From NCBI RefSeq assembly GCF_000192575.1, contig NZ_GL876933.1, positions 656,698 through 720,697 of the forward strand: 64,000 bases of DNA. Reading direction: 5' to 3'. The notes beneath the pieces were generated by a model. That model was not told the origin of the DNA. It worked only from the letters and a program-made list of their open reading frames with translations, and made no database searches. Made by a program: the position numbers and the translations under genes. The DNA is from Novosphingobium nitrogenifigens DSM 19370. Its GTDB lineage: Bacteria; Pseudomonadota; Alphaproteobacteria; Sphingomonadales; Sphingomonadaceae. Every line of letters begins with the position of its first letter. Positions within the stretch are counted from its first letter, which is position 1. This document shows positions 9,801-20,321 of this stretch, in pieces.

Positions 9801-11060
9801 TTAGGCGCCGGACGGGTCGAGCACGACCCGTACCTGGGCCTGCGCGGCATCGTCCCCGCGCAGGCGCCAGCGCGGGGCGCCGTCGGCCAGCGAAAGGCCG
9901 GCCAGAACTTTGGCCGGGATCTTTGCCGCCTTGTCGTACCGCTTGCGCGGGCTGCCGGTGGCAACGACTTCGGCGCTGAACCCTGCACGGCGCAGGGCCG
10001 CAAGCGCGCGAATGCCGGTTTCGATCGCGGCATCGTCTTCGACCGCGATGACGACATCGGCGGTGGGCTCGTCCTTGGTGCCGACCAGCATGGCAAGGCG
10101 TTCGATCCCCGCCGCCCAGCCGACCGCCGGAGTGGCCGGGCCGCCCAGCGCCTCGATCAGGCCGTCATAACGGCCACCGCCCAGCACGGTGCCCTGCGCG
10201 CCGAGACGGTCGGTGATGAATTCGAACGCGGTGTGGCGGTAATAGTCGAGACCGCGCACGAGCGAGGGCGAACGGGTCCAGGCAACGCCCGCCGCATCGA
10301 GGCCGGAGGTGACGCGGCCGAAGAAATCCTGCGCTTCGGCGGTCAGGAAGTCGTCGATCCGGGGTGCGTCGGCCGTGAACGGCTTGTCGCGCGGGTCCTT
10401 GGAATCGAGAATGCGCAGCGGATTGCGTTCGAGGCGATCCTGCGAATCTTCGCTCAGCTCTGCGCGGTGGTCGCGGAAATAGGCGATGAGCGCGGCGCGC
10501 CATGCCTCGCGGCTGGCCGCATCGCCCAGCGTATTGAGGTGCAGCGTGACGCCATCGGCAATGCCCAGTTCGTTGAGGAGCTGGTCGGCCATGGTCAGCA
10601 GTTCGATGTCGGCCAGCGGATCGGCCGCGCCGACGATTTCGGCGTCGATCTGGTGGAACTGGCGATAGCGGCCCTTTTGCGGGCGTTCATAGCGGAAGAT
10701 CGGGCCGTGGGTGGCAAGGCGCACCGGCGCGAACTGCTGCCAGCCGTCGGTGAGATAGGCGCGGGCAAGGCCGGCGGTGAATTCGGGACGCAGCGTCAGC
10801 GATTCGCCGCCGCGATCGTCGAACGAATACATTTCCTTCGACACGACATCGGTCGTTTCGCCGAGGCTGCGCGAAAAGACCTGCGTCTTTTCGAAGACCG
10901 GCATTTCGACCCGGCGGAAACGGTAATGGCGACGCACGCGCTCGAACGTTTCGACGACAAAGCCGAATGCCTCGGCTTCTGCTCCGAAAATGTCCTGGGT
11001 TCCGCGGATGGCCTGCGGGATTTCAGGGCGGGTGGTGTCGCTGGCGGCTTGCTTGCTCAT
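9801..11060 (-). CDS. hisS: Histidyl-tRNA synthetase
   Basis: Class II aminoacyl-tRNA synthetase charging tRNA-His. The 419-residue protein starts at the ATG at 11060 ([20 protein letters not shown]). It shows motif 2 ([19 protein letters not shown]), the histidine-specific motif [15 protein letters not shown], motif 3 ([25 protein letters not shown] split over the loop) and a C-terminal anticodon-binding domain. The same frame runs open for about 710 further codons upstream, antisense to the M61 peptidase gene; that extension is rejected. It is the first gene of hisS-prfA-prmC. Confidence 0.95.
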   Translation of the reverse strand: MSKQAASDTTRPEIPQAIRGTQDIFGAEAEAFGFVVETFERVRRHYRFRRVEMPVFEKTQVFSRSLGETTDVVSKEMYSFDDRGGESLTLRPEFTAGLARAYLTDGWQQFAPVRLATHGPIFRYERPQKGRYRQFHQIDAEIVGAADPLADIELLTMADQLLNELGIADGVTLHLNTLGDAASREAWRAALIAYFRDHRAELSEDSQDRLERNPLRILDSKDPRDKPFTADAPRIDDFLTAEAQDFFGRVTSGLDAAGVAWTRSPSLVRGLDYYRHTAFEFITDRLGAQGTVLGGGRYDGLIEALGGPATPAVGWAAGIERLAMLVGTKDEPTADVVIAVEDDAAIETGIRALAALRRAGFSAEVVATGSPRKRYDKAAKIPAKVLAGLSLADGAPRWRLRGDDAAQAQVRVVLDPSGA

Positions 11061-11171
11061 GGGTTGCGCGCTTAGCGCGGGATGCCGATCAAGAAAAGGC
11101 GGTGTGAAAAGGGGAAGGCGGTTCGAGCGGCCCGGTTGCACCTCGCGCCCGGCCTCGGCATGGTGCTCCCC

Positions 11172-13148
11172 ATGCAAACCAAGATCCGTCTGCTCCTTGC
11201 CGGAGCCGCGACCACCCTTTTTCTTGCCAACCCCGCCTTTGCACAGGTTCAGCCCGCGACCAACACGCTGCCCACGGCCGTGCCGATCGTGCGGGCGGTT
11301 CCCGATCCGCAGGACGTGCCCTATCCCGGCACGATCTCGCTCGACATCGATGCGACCGATCTTGTCACCGGGGCCTATCGGGTGACCGAAACGATTCCCG
11401 TCGCACCGGGCACGACGAAGCTTGCGCTGCTCCTGCCCGAATGGATTCCGGGGCACCACGGGCATACCGGGCTTCCGGCCGAACTGGCGGGCATCCATTT
11501 CTACGCCGATGGCAAGGAAGTGAACTGGCGCCGCGATCCGGTCGATGTCTATGCCTATGTCCTCGACCTGCCCGCCGGAACGCATGAAGTCGTGGCGAAG
11601 ATGATCCACACCTCGCCGCTCAAGGAAGATACCGGCGATCGCGTCACGGTGACGCGCGAGATCGTCAATCTCGAATGGGACAAGATGACGCTCTATCCGG
11701 CCGGGCATTATGTCCGCCAGATCCGCGTCAAGCCGACCGTGACGTTCCCGCAGGGCTTCTCGGTCTTCACCGCGCTCGACGGCAAGACCAGCAGCGGCAA
11801 TCGCTTCAGCTGGGACGTCACTGATTACGAAACACTGGTCGATTCGCCGATTTTCGCGGGCAAATATGCCCGTCGCATCCCGGTCGGGGACAATGTCTTC
11901 CTCGACGCGGTGGCCGACCGCGAGGAAGGGCTGGCGATCAAGCCGGAGAACCTCGAGACTTATCGCAATCTGGTCAAGGAAGCCGACGCCACGTTCGGCG
12001 CGCGCCATTTCGACCATTATGACTTCCTGCTCGCGCTGACCGAGCGGCTCGGCCATGTCGGTCTCGAACATCACCGTTCGAACGAAAGCACTTATGGCCC
12101 CAAGACGTGGAGCGACTGGGCGGCCTATGACTGGGACCGCAATGTCGTCTCGCACGAATACGTGCATTCCTGGGACGGCAAGTTCCGGCGCGGGGCGCGG
12201 CTGTGGACGCCCGATTACCGCCAGCCGATGGTCGACGATCTCCTGTGGGTCTATGAAGGCCAGACGCAGTTCTGGGGGCTGGTTCTGGCCGCGCGCTCGG
12301 GGGTGCAGTCCAAGGACATGGTGCTCGCCGAATTCGCGACTTTCGCAGGCGCATTTACCCAGGCGCCGGGGCGCGAGTGGCGCTCGGTCGAGGACACGAC
12401 TTATGACCCGGTCTTTGCCGCGCGTCGTCCCAAGCCGTTCCCCTCGCTGTCGCGTGGCGAGGACTATTACACCGAAGGCGCGCTGGTCTGGCTCGAAGCT
12501 GATCAGATCATTCGTGCCGGAACCGGCGGGCACAAGGGGCTCGACGATTTCGCGCGGACGTTCTTTGGCACCCGCAACGGGGACTGGGGTGTCCTGCCCT
12601 ATGGGCGGAGCGATGTGATTGCCGCGCTCCAGTCGGTCTATCCCTATGATTGGGAAGGGTTCCTCAAGACCCGGATCGACAACGCCGGTCAGCCTGCGCC
12701 GCTCGCGGGGATCGAGCGCGGCGGCTATCGCCTGGTGTGGAAGGACGAACCCAACCCCTATGACAAGGGGCGCATGGCCGACAGCAAGCTCTTGTCGCTC
12801 AACCATTCGATCGGTCTCGTGCTCGACCGCGAGGGCAAAGTGACCGCGACGCGCTGGGATAGCCCGGCATTCCGCGCGGGGATCGTGACCGGCGCACAGA
12901 TCGTTGCCGTCAATGGCGAGGCTTATGATGCCGAAACGCTGAAAACGGCGATCACTGCCGCCAAGGGCAGTGACAAGTCGATTGCCCTGCTGGTCAAGCG
13001 CGACAACCGCTATGACACGATCGCGCTTCCCTATCACGACGGGTTGCGCTGGCCCTGGCTTGAACCGGTGGCGCGGGGCGGCCCTCAGGGCGGAAAGGTG
13101 ACGGCGGGGCTCGACCGCCTGCTCGCGCCCCGTCACGCCGCGCGCTGA
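11172..13148 (+). CDS. Exported M61 family peptidase with PDZ domain
   Basis: M61 enzymes are zinc aminopeptidases (glycyl aminopeptidase type). The 658-residue protein has a signal peptide ([19 protein letters not shown], cleavage probably after AFA-Q). Then come an N-terminal beta-domain and the catalytic motif H328-E-Y-V-H332 followed by SWDGK, fitting the M61 pattern HExxHxWxxK. The third zinc ligand is probably E362 in [15 protein letters not shown]-like domain lies at about 540-615 ([12 protein letters not shown] to [12 protein letters not shown]). An ATG four codons upstream (11160) is an alternative; neither has a strong Shine-Dalgarno. It is followed 11 bp later by the DUF1345 gene. 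Confidence 0.92.
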   Translation: MQTKIRLLLAGAATTLFLANPAFAQVQPATNTLPTAVPIVRAVPDPQDVPYPGTISLDIDATDLVTGAYRVTETIPVAPGTTKLALLLPEWIPGHHGHTGLPAELAGIHFYADGKEVNWRRDPVDVYAYVLDLPAGTHEVVAKMIHTSPLKEDTGDRVTVTREIVNLEWDKMTLYPAGHYVRQIRVKPTVTFPQGFSVFTALDGKTSSGNRFSWDVTDYETLVDSPIFAGKYARRIPVGDNVFLDAVADREEGLAIKPENLETYRNLVKEADATFGARHFDHYDFLLALTERLGHVGLEHHRSNESTYGPKTWSDWAAYDWDRNVVSHEYVHSWDGKFRRGARLWTPDYRQPMVDDLLWVYEGQTQFWGLVLAARSGVQSKDMVLAEFATFAGAFTQAPGREWRSVEDTTYDPVFAARRPKPFPSLSRGEDYYTEGALVWLEADQIIRAGTGGHKGLDDFARTFFGTRNGDWGVLPYGRSDVIAALQSVYPYDWEGFLKTRIDNAGQPAPLAGIERGGYRLVWKDEPNPYDKGRMADSKLLSLNHSIGLVLDREGKVTATRWDSPAFRAGIVTGAQIVAVNGEAYDAETLKTAITAAKGSDKSIALLVKRDNRYDTIALPYHDGLRWPWLEPVARGGPQGGKVTAGLDRLLAPRHAAR

Positions 13149-13159
13149 GCAAGACCGCA

Positions 13160-13837
13160 ATGGCACGGCGACCGGGAAAGCCTTCGGCACTGGGCGGCTG
13201 GCTCGCGCCTGCGCGCTTTCTCGGGTTCCTCGTGCTGTTTCCCGCCTCGGCGCTTGGCTGGCACTGGGGCGGGCACGGCCTTGCCGATTCGATCGACATG
13301 GGGTTCGACGCAGCGGCGCTGATGTTCCTCGTCTCGCTGCTGCCGCTGATCCTGCGGGAACAGGATGCGGCCTCGATCCGCCGCTATGCCAGTGCGAACG
13401 ACGCGAACAGGCTGGCCGTGCTGGCGATCACGTCGAGCCTGACCCTGGTGGTCATGGCCGCGATCGCGGGGGAATTGCCCAAAGTGGGGCAGGGTGAGCC
13501 CCACGCGATGGTCAAGCTGATCGCGACGCTGATCCTGACCTGGCTCTTTGCCAATGCGGTCTATGCGCTGCATTATGCGCATCTCTATTACCTGCCGGGC
13601 AAGAAGCCGGGGCAGGATGCGGGCGGGCTCGACTTTCCGGGAACCGAGTATCCCGACTATCTCGACTTCGTCTATTTCGCGTTCACGCTGGGCATGACGT
13701 TCCAGACGGCGGACGTGTGCATGACCGGACGCCCGATTCGGCGGATTGCCATTCTCCATGGCTTTGCCGCGTTCATTTTCAACATCGGGGTCATCGCCTT
13801 CACGATCAATGCCCTCGGCGGGGCTGGAGGGCATTGA
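13160..13837 (+). CDS. DUF1345 integral membrane protein
   Basis: A 225-residue protein with about five predicted membrane segments (near residues 17-35, 47-65, 84-103, 118-140 and 195-220). It contains the family-typical region [19 protein letters not shown] before the last segment, and the central YLPGKKPGQ...[14 protein letters not shown] loop. These features match the DUF1345 family; function is unknown. It starts 11 bp after the M61 peptidase stop and is probably cotranscribed with it. Confidence 0.88.
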   Translation: MARRPGKPSALGGWLAPARFLGFLVLFPASALGWHWGGHGLADSIDMGFDAAALMFLVSLLPLILREQDAASIRRYASANDANRLAVLAITSSLTLVVMAAIAGELPKVGQGEPHAMVKLIATLILTWLFANAVYALHYAHLYYLPGKKPGQDAGGLDFPGTEYPDYLDFVYFAFTLGMTFQTADVCMTGRPIRRIAILHGFAAFIFNIGVIAFTINALGGAGGH

Positions 13838-14003
13838 AGGGGCTGCGATTCGCGCGCCGTAGCGGCAAATGGCGGGCATTCTCGCCAAGAAGTCTTGTTG
13901 CGGCGCAAAAGCTGCCAAGCTAGGAGGCTGTCCGTCCCTGTCGAAAGGCGGGACCGAGGGATCAAGACAACCGGACCGCATGGTCCAGATTCAAGGGCAG
14001 AGT

Positions 14004-14543
14004 ATGCGCATCGACAAGATTCCGACCGGGGAAAATCCGCCTGAAAGCCTCAACGTCATCATCGAAGTTCCCGTCGGCGGCGAACCGGTGAAGTACGAGT
14101 TCGACAAGGAATCGGGGGCCTTGTTCGTCGATCGTATCCTTCACACCCCGATGCGCTATCCGGCGAACTACGGCTTCGTGCCCCACACCCTGTCGCCCGA
14201 CGGCGACCCGCTCGACGCGCTGGTGATTGCCCGCTCGCCGTTCGTGCCCGGGGCTGTCGTGCGTGCACGTCCGATCGCGGTGCTCAATCTCGAAGACGAA
14301 CACGGCGGCGACGAAAAGCTCGTCTGCGTGCCTGACGATTCGACTTTCCCCTATTACTCGGGCGTCGTTGAAAAGGACGACCTGCCCGAAATCGTGCTCA
14401 AGCAGATCGAGCACTTCTTCACCCACTACAAGGACCTGGAAAAGGAAAAGTGGGTTCGCGTCGGCACCTGGGGCGGCGCTGAAGACGCCCGTCGCATCGT
14501 CGTCGAGGCGATCGAGCGCGAAAAGGCCGCCAAGGCAGGCTGA
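14004..14543 (+). CDS. ppa: Inorganic pyrophosphatase
   Basis: Family I soluble pyrophosphatase hydrolyses PPi to two phosphates and pulls biosynthetic reactions forward. The 179-residue protein starts MRIDKIPTGENPPESLNVII and contains the metal-binding signature in DGDPLDALVIA plus the family sequence HTPMRYPANYGFVPHTLS. Homologues begin at MRID, so the ATG at 14004 was preferred to one at 13980. It is monocistronic and followed by a strong terminator. Confidence 0.96.
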   Translation: MRIDKIPTGENPPESLNVIIEVPVGGEPVKYEFDKESGALFVDRILHTPMRYPANYGFVPHTLSPDGDPLDALVIARSPFVPGAVVRARPIAVLNLEDEHGGDEKLVCVPDDSTFPYYSGVVEKDDLPEIVLKQIEHFFTHYKDLEKEKWVRVGTWGGAEDARRIVVEAIEREKAAKAG

Positions 14544-14565
14544 TCGCTCTTCATCGAGTGTCACG

Positions 14566-14600
14566 AAAAACGGCGGGGAAGCGATTCCCCGCCGTTTTTT
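14566..14600. terminator. Strong terminator between convergent ppa and pmbA
   Basis: Perfect stem ACGGCGGGGAA / TTCCCCGCCGT with a 4-nt loop, flanked by an A run on the left and a T run on the right. It can act on both strands. Confidence 0.9.
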
Positions 14601-14646
14601 CATGGCCGTCAGGTTGCCCCGGGACCGAGCCGGGGCGGCCCCCGTA

Positions 14647-15993
14647 TCAGTCCCCGGCGATGCTCATGCCGTCGATGCGCAGCGTGGGCACGTCGATGCC
14701 GTGCTGGATTTCAAGGTCGTTGGCCGGAACCAGCGCGGCGAACATGTCGATCAGGTTGCTTGCGATCGTGAATTCGGCCACCGGTCCCGCGATCTCGCCA
14801 TTGACGATGCGATAGCCCGAGGCGCCGCGGCTATAGTCGCCGGTCACGCCGTTGACGCCGCTGCCGATGAGTTCGGTGACATAGACGCCATCGGCGATGT
14901 CGGCGATCAGTTCGGCGGGCGTCAGAGTGCCGGGGGCGAGCGTCACATTGCCGGTCGTCACATGAGGCGCGCCCGAACCGCCGCGCGCGGCATGGCCGGT
15001 CGGCGTCTGTCCGAGCTGGCGGGCGGCGGCTGCATCCATCAGCCATCCGGTCAGATGCCCCTTGTCCACCAGCGCGCGCGGGGCGGTCAGCAGGCCTTCG
15101 CCATCGAAGGGGCGCGAGCGCAGTCCCCGCAAGCGGTGGGGATCGTCGAGAATGGTGACCGCGCTGTCGAACAGCTTGGCGCCGTCGCGGTCGAGCAGGA
15201 AGCTGGCGCGGCGGGCGATCGAGCTTCCGGTCATGGCCGCGATCAGGTGTCCGACCAGCGAGCCGCCGATGCGCGGATCGAAAACGACCGGCATCGATCC
15301 GCTGCGCAGGCGGCCGGGGGACAGGCGCCGCACACTGCGTTCGCCCGCTTCGCGTCCGATTTCGGCGGCGGTGGGAAGGTCGTCGGCATGGCGCGTGCTG
15401 CGCCAGGCGTAATCGCGCTGCATCGCTCCGCCTTCACCGGCAACGACGCTGGCCGAGAGGCTGTGACCGCTGGCCGCATAGCCGCCGGAAAAGCCGTGGC
15501 TGGTCGAAAGGGCAAAGACCGAGCGGGACGCCCCGGCACTGCCGCCGTTGCTGTTGGTCACGCCCGCGACGGCAAGAGCGGCCTCTTCGACCTCTTGCGC
15601 CGTGCGGCGCAATTGCGCCGGTTCGGTCGCGGCGCCGTCGTCGAGGTCGAGATCGACCGGCGCGCTGCGCATCAGCAGGGCTTCGTCGGCGAGCCCGGCA
15701 AAGGGGTCGGGCGGGGCAAGGCGCGCCATGGCAACCGCGCGGCTGGCCAGTTCGTCGAGCGCGCCGTCACCAAGGTCGGTCGAACCGATCGAGGCCGAAC
15801 CGCCACCGGCAAAGACGCGCAGGCCGACGTGTTCGGATTCGGACCGCTCGACATCTTCGAGCGAGCCGAGGCGGACCGTCACGCTTTCCGAAGAATTGGC
15901 GACATAGACGGCATCGGCCGCTTCCGCCCCGGCAGAAAGTGCACGGCGAATGAGGGCCTCGCAACGGTCCTTGGCTTGATCGGGGGAAAGCAT
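14647..15993 (-). CDS. pmbA: TldD/PmbA (TldE) family metalloprotease subunit
   Basis: TldD and TldE (PmbA) form a heterodimeric cytoplasmic protease that trims unfolded peptides and is needed in E. coli for microcin maturation and CcdA decay. The 448-residue product has the usual PmbA features: an N-terminal alpha/beta region, FDGEGLLTAPRALVDKG, and a C-terminal block around ELIGSGVNGVTGDYSRGASGY. No HExxxH zinc motif was seen, so it is the TldE-like partner; a tldD gene is not in the window. The start at 15993 (MLSPDQAKDRCEALI) matches family length; an open extension upstream is ignored. Confidence 0.9.
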   Translation of the reverse strand: MLSPDQAKDRCEALIRRALSAGAEAADAVYVANSSESVTVRLGSLEDVERSESEHVGLRVFAGGGSASIGSTDLGDGALDELASRAVAMARLAPPDPFAGLADEALLMRSAPVDLDLDDGAATEPAQLRRTAQEVEEAALAVAGVTNSNGGSAGASRSVFALSTSHGFSGGYAASGHSLSASVVAGEGGAMQRDYAWRSTRHADDLPTAAEIGREAGERSVRRLSPGRLRSGSMPVVFDPRIGGSLVGHLIAAMTGSSIARRASFLLDRDGAKLFDSAVTILDDPHRLRGLRSRPFDGEGLLTAPRALVDKGHLTGWLMDAAAARQLGQTPTGHAARGGSGAPHVTTGNVTLAPGTLTPAELIADIADGVYVTELIGSGVNGVTGDYSRGASGYRIVNGEIAGPVAEFTIASNLIDMFAALVPANDLEIQHGIDVPTLRIDGMSIAGD

Positions 15994-16094
15994 CGCAGGC
16001 GCCTCTGACAATTCGGCAAACGGGAGCCTTGCGCTTAGAGTCTGTTTCCAACCTCGTCGAGAGGCGAGCGTGGGGTTCGTGCGTCCCTTTCCCC

Positions 16095-16493
16095 TTACCA
16101 GCCCAGAAGAATGAAAATGCCGGTCGTCGCAAAGGGCAATCCGATTGCCGCGATCCACACCATGATCCGGTCCCGACGGAAATGCGCGGCATGGTCGGTG
16201 CCGGGCGGCGGGCATTCCCAAGTGCGGTCGTAATGCCGGAACAGCGGCATGACGCCGACGACCAGCACCAAGAGCACGACAAGCGGCAGGGCCGACGTCG
16301 CGGCATTGTCGATGAATTGCATCGTCACGCAGATTTGCAAGGCGGTGCAGACGAGCAGGGCATGGGCGACCGTATCACTCATCCTGCGGTGCCAGTCATG
16401 GGGCTCCTGCCCCGACGAGATTGCGACGCCCGTGGCCGCCCCGATGGTCGTTGGTACGGCGGTGGAAACGGGCGTGGCTGCATTGTAAGCCAT
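16095..16493 (-). CDS. Small hypothetical membrane protein
   Basis: A 132-residue protein with a Thr/Ala/Gly-rich N-terminus and three hydrophobic segments: ALLVCTALQICVTMQF, SALPLVVLLVLVVGVMPLF and VWIAAIGLPFATTGIFILL. The last two are convincing membrane helices, separated by a charged loop (YDRTWECPPPGTDHAAHFRRDR). The ATG at 16493 is preceded by an AAGGAA Shine-Dalgarno about 8 nt upstream, which decides the start over a longer open frame. The family is not recognised. It lies 101 bp upstream of pmbA on the same strand. Confidence 0.7.
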   Translation of the reverse strand: MAYNAATPVSTAVPTTIGAATGVAISSGQEPHDWHRRMSDTVAHALLVCTALQICVTMQFIDNAATSALPLVVLLVLVVGVMPLFRHYDRTWECPPPGTDHAAHFRRDRIMVWIAAIGLPFATTGIFILLGW

Positions 16494-16741
16494 CGTTTCG
16501 TTCCTTCTCTCCCAAGGGAAACAGAAGATCACGACCTGCCGTAGCTGGCAAGCGATGTTTGGTCCGGGTGATGAAGATTCGGGGTGGGTTGTCGAAACAA
16601 CAGGAAAATATCGTGCGCAATGGCCACACCATGCATAAATCCTGCCAGTCGAGCCTTTGGTGGGCTTTGCCGTCGCGCGATCAGGAGTTATGGCGATTGC
16701 GGTGGGGAGCAATGAACGCCAGGAACCGGTAACACGAGACG

Positions 16742-17533
16742 ATGACAGCCATTGCCGAACCAGCAAGCCCTTCCGCCCGTGCGGAAACCGGAGCCGCGCC
16801 GCCGATCCCGCAGGGTGGGCTGGAAGTGGTTTCGATTGCCAAATCCTATGACAAGCGGGCGATCCTGACCGATATTTCCCTGTCGGTGGGCAAGGGCGAG
16901 GTCGTTGGCCTGCTCGGCCCCAACGGCGCGGGCAAGACCACCTGCTTTTATTCCATCATGGGGCTGGTGAAGCCGGATTCGGGCCGCATCCTGCTCGATG
17001 GCGTCGATATCACGCGCCTGCCGATGTACCGGCGCGCGATTCTGGGTCTTGGCTACCTGCCGCAGGAAACCTCGATCTTTCGCGGGCTGACCGTCGAACA
17101 GAACATTGCGACCGTTCTCGAACTGATCGAGCCTGACCGGCCGACGCGCGAGGCGGAACTCGAACGCCTGCTCGACGAATTCGGTCTGGCGCGGCTGCGC
17201 GCGAGCCCGGCCATGGCGTTGTCGGGCGGTGAACGGCGTCGGTGCGAAATCGCCCGCGCTCTGGCCGCACGCCCCTCGATCATCCTGCTCGACGAACCGT
17301 TCGCGGGGATCGATCCCCTGTCGATCAGCGACATCCGCCATCTGGTCAAGGATCTGAAGCGGCGCGGCATCGGCGTGCTCATCACCGACCATAACGTGCG
17401 CGAAACGCTCGATATCGTCGACCGGGCCTGCATCATCTATGGTGGGCAGGTGCTGTTCGCGGGCAGCCCCGAGGCGCTGGTCGCCGATCCCAACGTCCGA
17501 CGGCTCTATCTGGGCGAGGGCTTCACGCTCTGA
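16742..17533 (+). CDS. lptB: LPS export ABC transporter ATP-binding protein
   Basis: LptB is the cytoplasmic ATPase that drives LptFGC to extract LPS from the inner membrane. The 263-residue protein has Walker A GPNGAGKT (59-66), the Q-loop in GYLPQETSIFRGLTVEQN, the signature LSGGERRR, Walker B IILLDEPFAGIDP and a switch His in ITDHNVRETL. These match LptB rather than a generic ABC ATPase. It carries an extra about 25-residue Ala/Pro-rich N-terminus. rpoN follows 64 bp downstream, the conserved lptB-rpoN order; lptA and lptC are not adjacent here. Confidence 0.95.
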   Translation: MTAIAEPASPSARAETGAAPPIPQGGLEVVSIAKSYDKRAILTDISLSVGKGEVVGLLGPNGAGKTTCFYSIMGLVKPDSGRILLDGVDITRLPMYRRAILGLGYLPQETSIFRGLTVEQNIATVLELIEPDRPTREAELERLLDEFGLARLRASPAMALSGGERRRCEIARALAARPSIILLDEPFAGIDPLSISDIRHLVKDLKRRGIGVLITDHNVRETLDIVDRACIIYGGQVLFAGSPEALVADPNVRRLYLGEGFTL

Positions 17534-17597
17534 TGACGGGAACCCGGGGGACGATACGGCATGGGTTGGTCCCCGCTGACATCGGGGTTCAGGGATA

Positions 17598-19151
17598 ATG
17601 GCACTCGGCCCAAGGCTCGATATCCGGCAGACCCAGTCGCTGGTGATGACGCCCCAGCTTCAGCAGGCGATCAAGCTGCTGACGCTGTCCAATCTCGAAG
17701 TCGAAGCGTTCATCGGCGAGGCGCTGGAAGCCAATCCCCTGCTCGATCTGGCCGAGAGCGGCGGGAGTGAGGCCGCGCGTCCGGGGGAAGCCCCCGATGC
17801 GCCGTCGGGCGAGGAGCTTCGCCGCACGCATCTGGAATCCTCGCCGGTCGATCAGCTCGTCGGCGAAGGGCGCGCGGCAGAAGATCGTCCGCTCGACATC
17901 GATCCGGCAACGCTCGACCGCGATCGCGATACCGGCGACGGCGCTGTCGGCGATGACCCGCCGCGGTTGGTGGATTCGGGCGACTGGGGTGCGGCGGGTG
18001 CCGGGGGCGAGGGCGAAGGCTTCGATATCGAGGCGCGCGGGCGTGGCGAGACGAGCCTTTCGGAACATCTTCATGGTCAGATCGGCGCGGTCTGCCGTGA
18101 TCCGCACCTGCTGTTCGTGGCGCGATGGCTGATCGATCAACTCGACGAGGCGGGCTACCTGCCTTTGCCGCTGGGCGAGGCGGTGCAGGCGCTGGGCGTG
18201 ACGGAAAAGGACGCGCAAGCCGCGCTCGCCGTGGTCCAGACGCTCGATCCCACCGGAGTGGGTGCCCGCAGCCTTGGCGAATGCCTTGCGTTGCAGGCGA
18301 GGGAAGCGGATCGCTACGACCCCTGCATGGCGCGCCTGCTCGACAATCTCGATTTGCTCGGGCGCGGGGAACTGGCCCGCTTGAAGCGCATGTGCGGCGT
18401 CGATGACGAGGACTTTGCCGGAATGCTGGCTGAATTGCGCGGCTATGATCCCAAGCCGGGCCTGCGTTTCGGCGGCGGTCCGGGCGAAGCGGTCGTTCCC
18501 GACATTCTCGTGCGCGAAGTGACCGCCGAAGACGGGACCACCGGCTGGGACATCGCCATCAATCAGGCGACTTTGCCCCGCCTGATCGTCAATCGCAGCT
18601 ATTATGTCGAAATGCGCGGGGCCTGCGTCGGCAAGGAAGCCCGCGCCTGGCTCGGCGAGCGGCTGGCCGATGCCAACTGGCTGGTAAAGGCGCTCGACCA
18701 GCGGCAGAAAACCATTCTCAAGGTCGCGGCCGAAATCGTGAAGCAGCAGGACGGCTTTTTCCGTCACGGCGTCTCGCAGTTGCGCCCATTGACGTTGCGC
18801 ACGGTGGCTGAGGCAATTTCCCTGCACGAATCGACCGTCAGCCGGGTGACTTCGAACAAGTATCTCAACTGTTCGCGCGGGACGTTCGAACTCAAGTATT
18901 TCTTCACCTCGGGCGTGGCTTCGGCTGACGGCGAAGGCGCGGTTTCGGCCGAGGCGGTGAAGGCCGCGCTTCGCCAGCTCATCGATGCGGAGGATGCCAA
19001 GGCGATCTTGTCCGACGACGCGCTGGTCGATCTGCTCAAGGGGCGCGGGTTCGATCTCGCCCGCCGCACGGTCGCCAAGTATCGCGAGGCGATCGGTCTG
19101 GGCAGTTCGGTGCAGCGACGGCGGCAAAAGGCTCTGGCAGGAGCGCGATGA
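17598..19151 (+). CDS. rpoN: RNA polymerase sigma-54 factor
   Basis: Sigma-54 directs RNA polymerase to -24/-12 promoters and needs enhancer-binding activators. The 517-residue protein has the Gln-rich activator-interacting region I (RQTQSLVMTPQLQQAIKLLTLSN, residues 10-32) and an acidic, low-conservation region II. A core-binding domain follows, then the helix-turn-helix LRTVAEAISLHESTVSRVTSN and the RpoN box ARRTVAKYRE near the C-terminus. It lies downstream of lptB. No hpf/raiA or ptsN follows, unlike the layout in many proteobacteria. Confidence 0.96.
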   Translation: MALGPRLDIRQTQSLVMTPQLQQAIKLLTLSNLEVEAFIGEALEANPLLDLAESGGSEAARPGEAPDAPSGEELRRTHLESSPVDQLVGEGRAAEDRPLDIDPATLDRDRDTGDGAVGDDPPRLVDSGDWGAAGAGGEGEGFDIEARGRGETSLSEHLHGQIGAVCRDPHLLFVARWLIDQLDEAGYLPLPLGEAVQALGVTEKDAQAALAVVQTLDPTGVGARSLGECLALQAREADRYDPCMARLLDNLDLLGRGELARLKRMCGVDDEDFAGMLAELRGYDPKPGLRFGGGPGEAVVPDILVREVTAEDGTTGWDIAINQATLPRLIVNRSYYVEMRGACVGKEARAWLGERLADANWLVKALDQRQKTILKVAAEIVKQQDGFFRHGVSQLRPLTLRTVAEAISLHESTVSRVTSNKYLNCSRGTFELKYFFTSGVASADGEGAVSAEAVKAALRQLIDAEDAKAILSDDALVDLLKGRGFDLARRTVAKYREAIGLGSSVQRRRQKALAGAR

Positions 19152-19297
19152 CGGCCATGGGGGCGGTCTCGGTTCGTTCCCGGCGGTGGATACGACCAAT
19201 GCGATGCGTGCGGTCCAGCTTGCAAGGGTGGGGCGCTCGGGGATATGCCGCTTGAACGAGGGGGTGGTGCTTTCGGCGCCATCCAAGGGAGCAAGAC

Positions 19298-20170
19298 ATG
19301 ACCAAGGCCGAACCCGCTGCAGACACGGCGGCTGCCGCGCATGGCGGGGAAACGGTCCTCAGCTTGAAAGGCATCCTGCTGCGCGGGGTTGTCGGGATCG
19401 GGATTGTCGCGGCGATCGTCGTCAGCGGCGTCGCGATCTATCGCAACCAGCGGGATCAGGCAGGCCTTCCTGCTGCGATCGCTCCGGCTCCGCACCAAAC
19501 GGTGGCGCCGTCGGTTGACGATGTGATCACCGGGCTTGAAACCCGGCTCAAGACCGAGCCTCAGGACGCCGATGGTTGGCGCATGCTCGGCTGGTCCTAC
19601 TTCCAGCATGAACGCTATGCCGAAAGCGCCGATGCGCTGCGTCATGCGACAAAGCTCGATCCCACCAATGCCCGCACCTTCTCGTTCCTGGGCGAAGCGC
19701 TGGTGCTTGCCAGCAAGAAGGAAGGGCGCATGCCGCGCGAGGCACGCGCAGCGTTCGACAAGGCGCTGAAACTCGATCCCAAGGATGCGCGGGCCCGTTA
19801 TTTCCGGGCGGTATCCTGGGATCTGGCCGGACAGCATCGCCGCGCGATCCATGCCTGGTTCTCGCTGCTCAAGGACACGCCCGCCGATGCGCCTTATGCC
19901 GGGGACATCCGGGCGGTGATCCGCACGGTTGCGGCCCGCCACCACATCAATGTCGAAAAGCGGCTGGCCGAAGTCCAGTTCGCCGCGCCCGGCAGCACGC
20001 CTGCGACCGACGCGGACAAGAACGCGGGGCCGGGGGCGAAAGGGGCTGCGGCATTGATCCCGGCGCCGAGCGGCGAGCACATGCGCGCGGCCGAAGGACT
20101 TCCCCAGGGCAAGGGGGCTCCCGGTTCGGAAAGCAAGAGCGGCGATCGCGCGGTCCCGGCGGCGAAATGA
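19298..20170 (+). CDS. Membrane-anchored TPR protein, CcmH/NrfG-like
   Basis: A 290-residue protein with one membrane helix near the N-terminus (GILLRGVVGIGIVAAIVVSGVAIY, about 27-50). The TPR repeats lie at about 85-190: DADGWRMLGWSYFQHERYAESADAL, then ARTFSFLGEAL, then ARARYFRAVSWDLAGQHRRAI. The pattern resembles the TPR part of cytochrome c maturation factors CcmI/NrfG, but no other ccm gene is nearby, so that role is not claimed. The C-terminus (about 225-290) is low-complexity Ala/Gly/Lys. A GGGAGCA Shine-Dalgarno sits at the right distance from the ATG. Confidence 0.83.
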   Translation: MTKAEPAADTAAAAHGGETVLSLKGILLRGVVGIGIVAAIVVSGVAIYRNQRDQAGLPAAIAPAPHQTVAPSVDDVITGLETRLKTEPQDADGWRMLGWSYFQHERYAESADALRHATKLDPTNARTFSFLGEALVLASKKEGRMPREARAAFDKALKLDPKDARARYFRAVSWDLAGQHRRAIHAWFSLLKDTPADAPYAGDIRAVIRTVAARHHINVEKRLAEVQFAAPGSTPATDADKNAGPGAKGAAALIPAPSGEHMRAAEGLPQGKGAPGSESKSGDRAVPAAK

Positions 20171-20321
20171 CCGGACCGATTCTCCTCACCGCATTTCGAT
20201 AACGGGGCGGTAGGAAATAGCGCGCGGACGGCTTGTTTTTTTGTTCGTTCCGGTTGTAATCTGCTGCTGGAACTGAAGAAGCATTTGAATGGCATTGGTT
20301 TTTGTTTCTGTTGTGGCTGTG

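Noticed and set aside
11061..13190. About 710 codons of open frame on the minus strand, in frame with hisS and antisense to the M61 peptidase gene
   Set aside because: High-GC codon bias on the real plus-strand gene leaves this frame open; the translation has no recognisable domain and the plus-strand protein has clear catalytic motifs.
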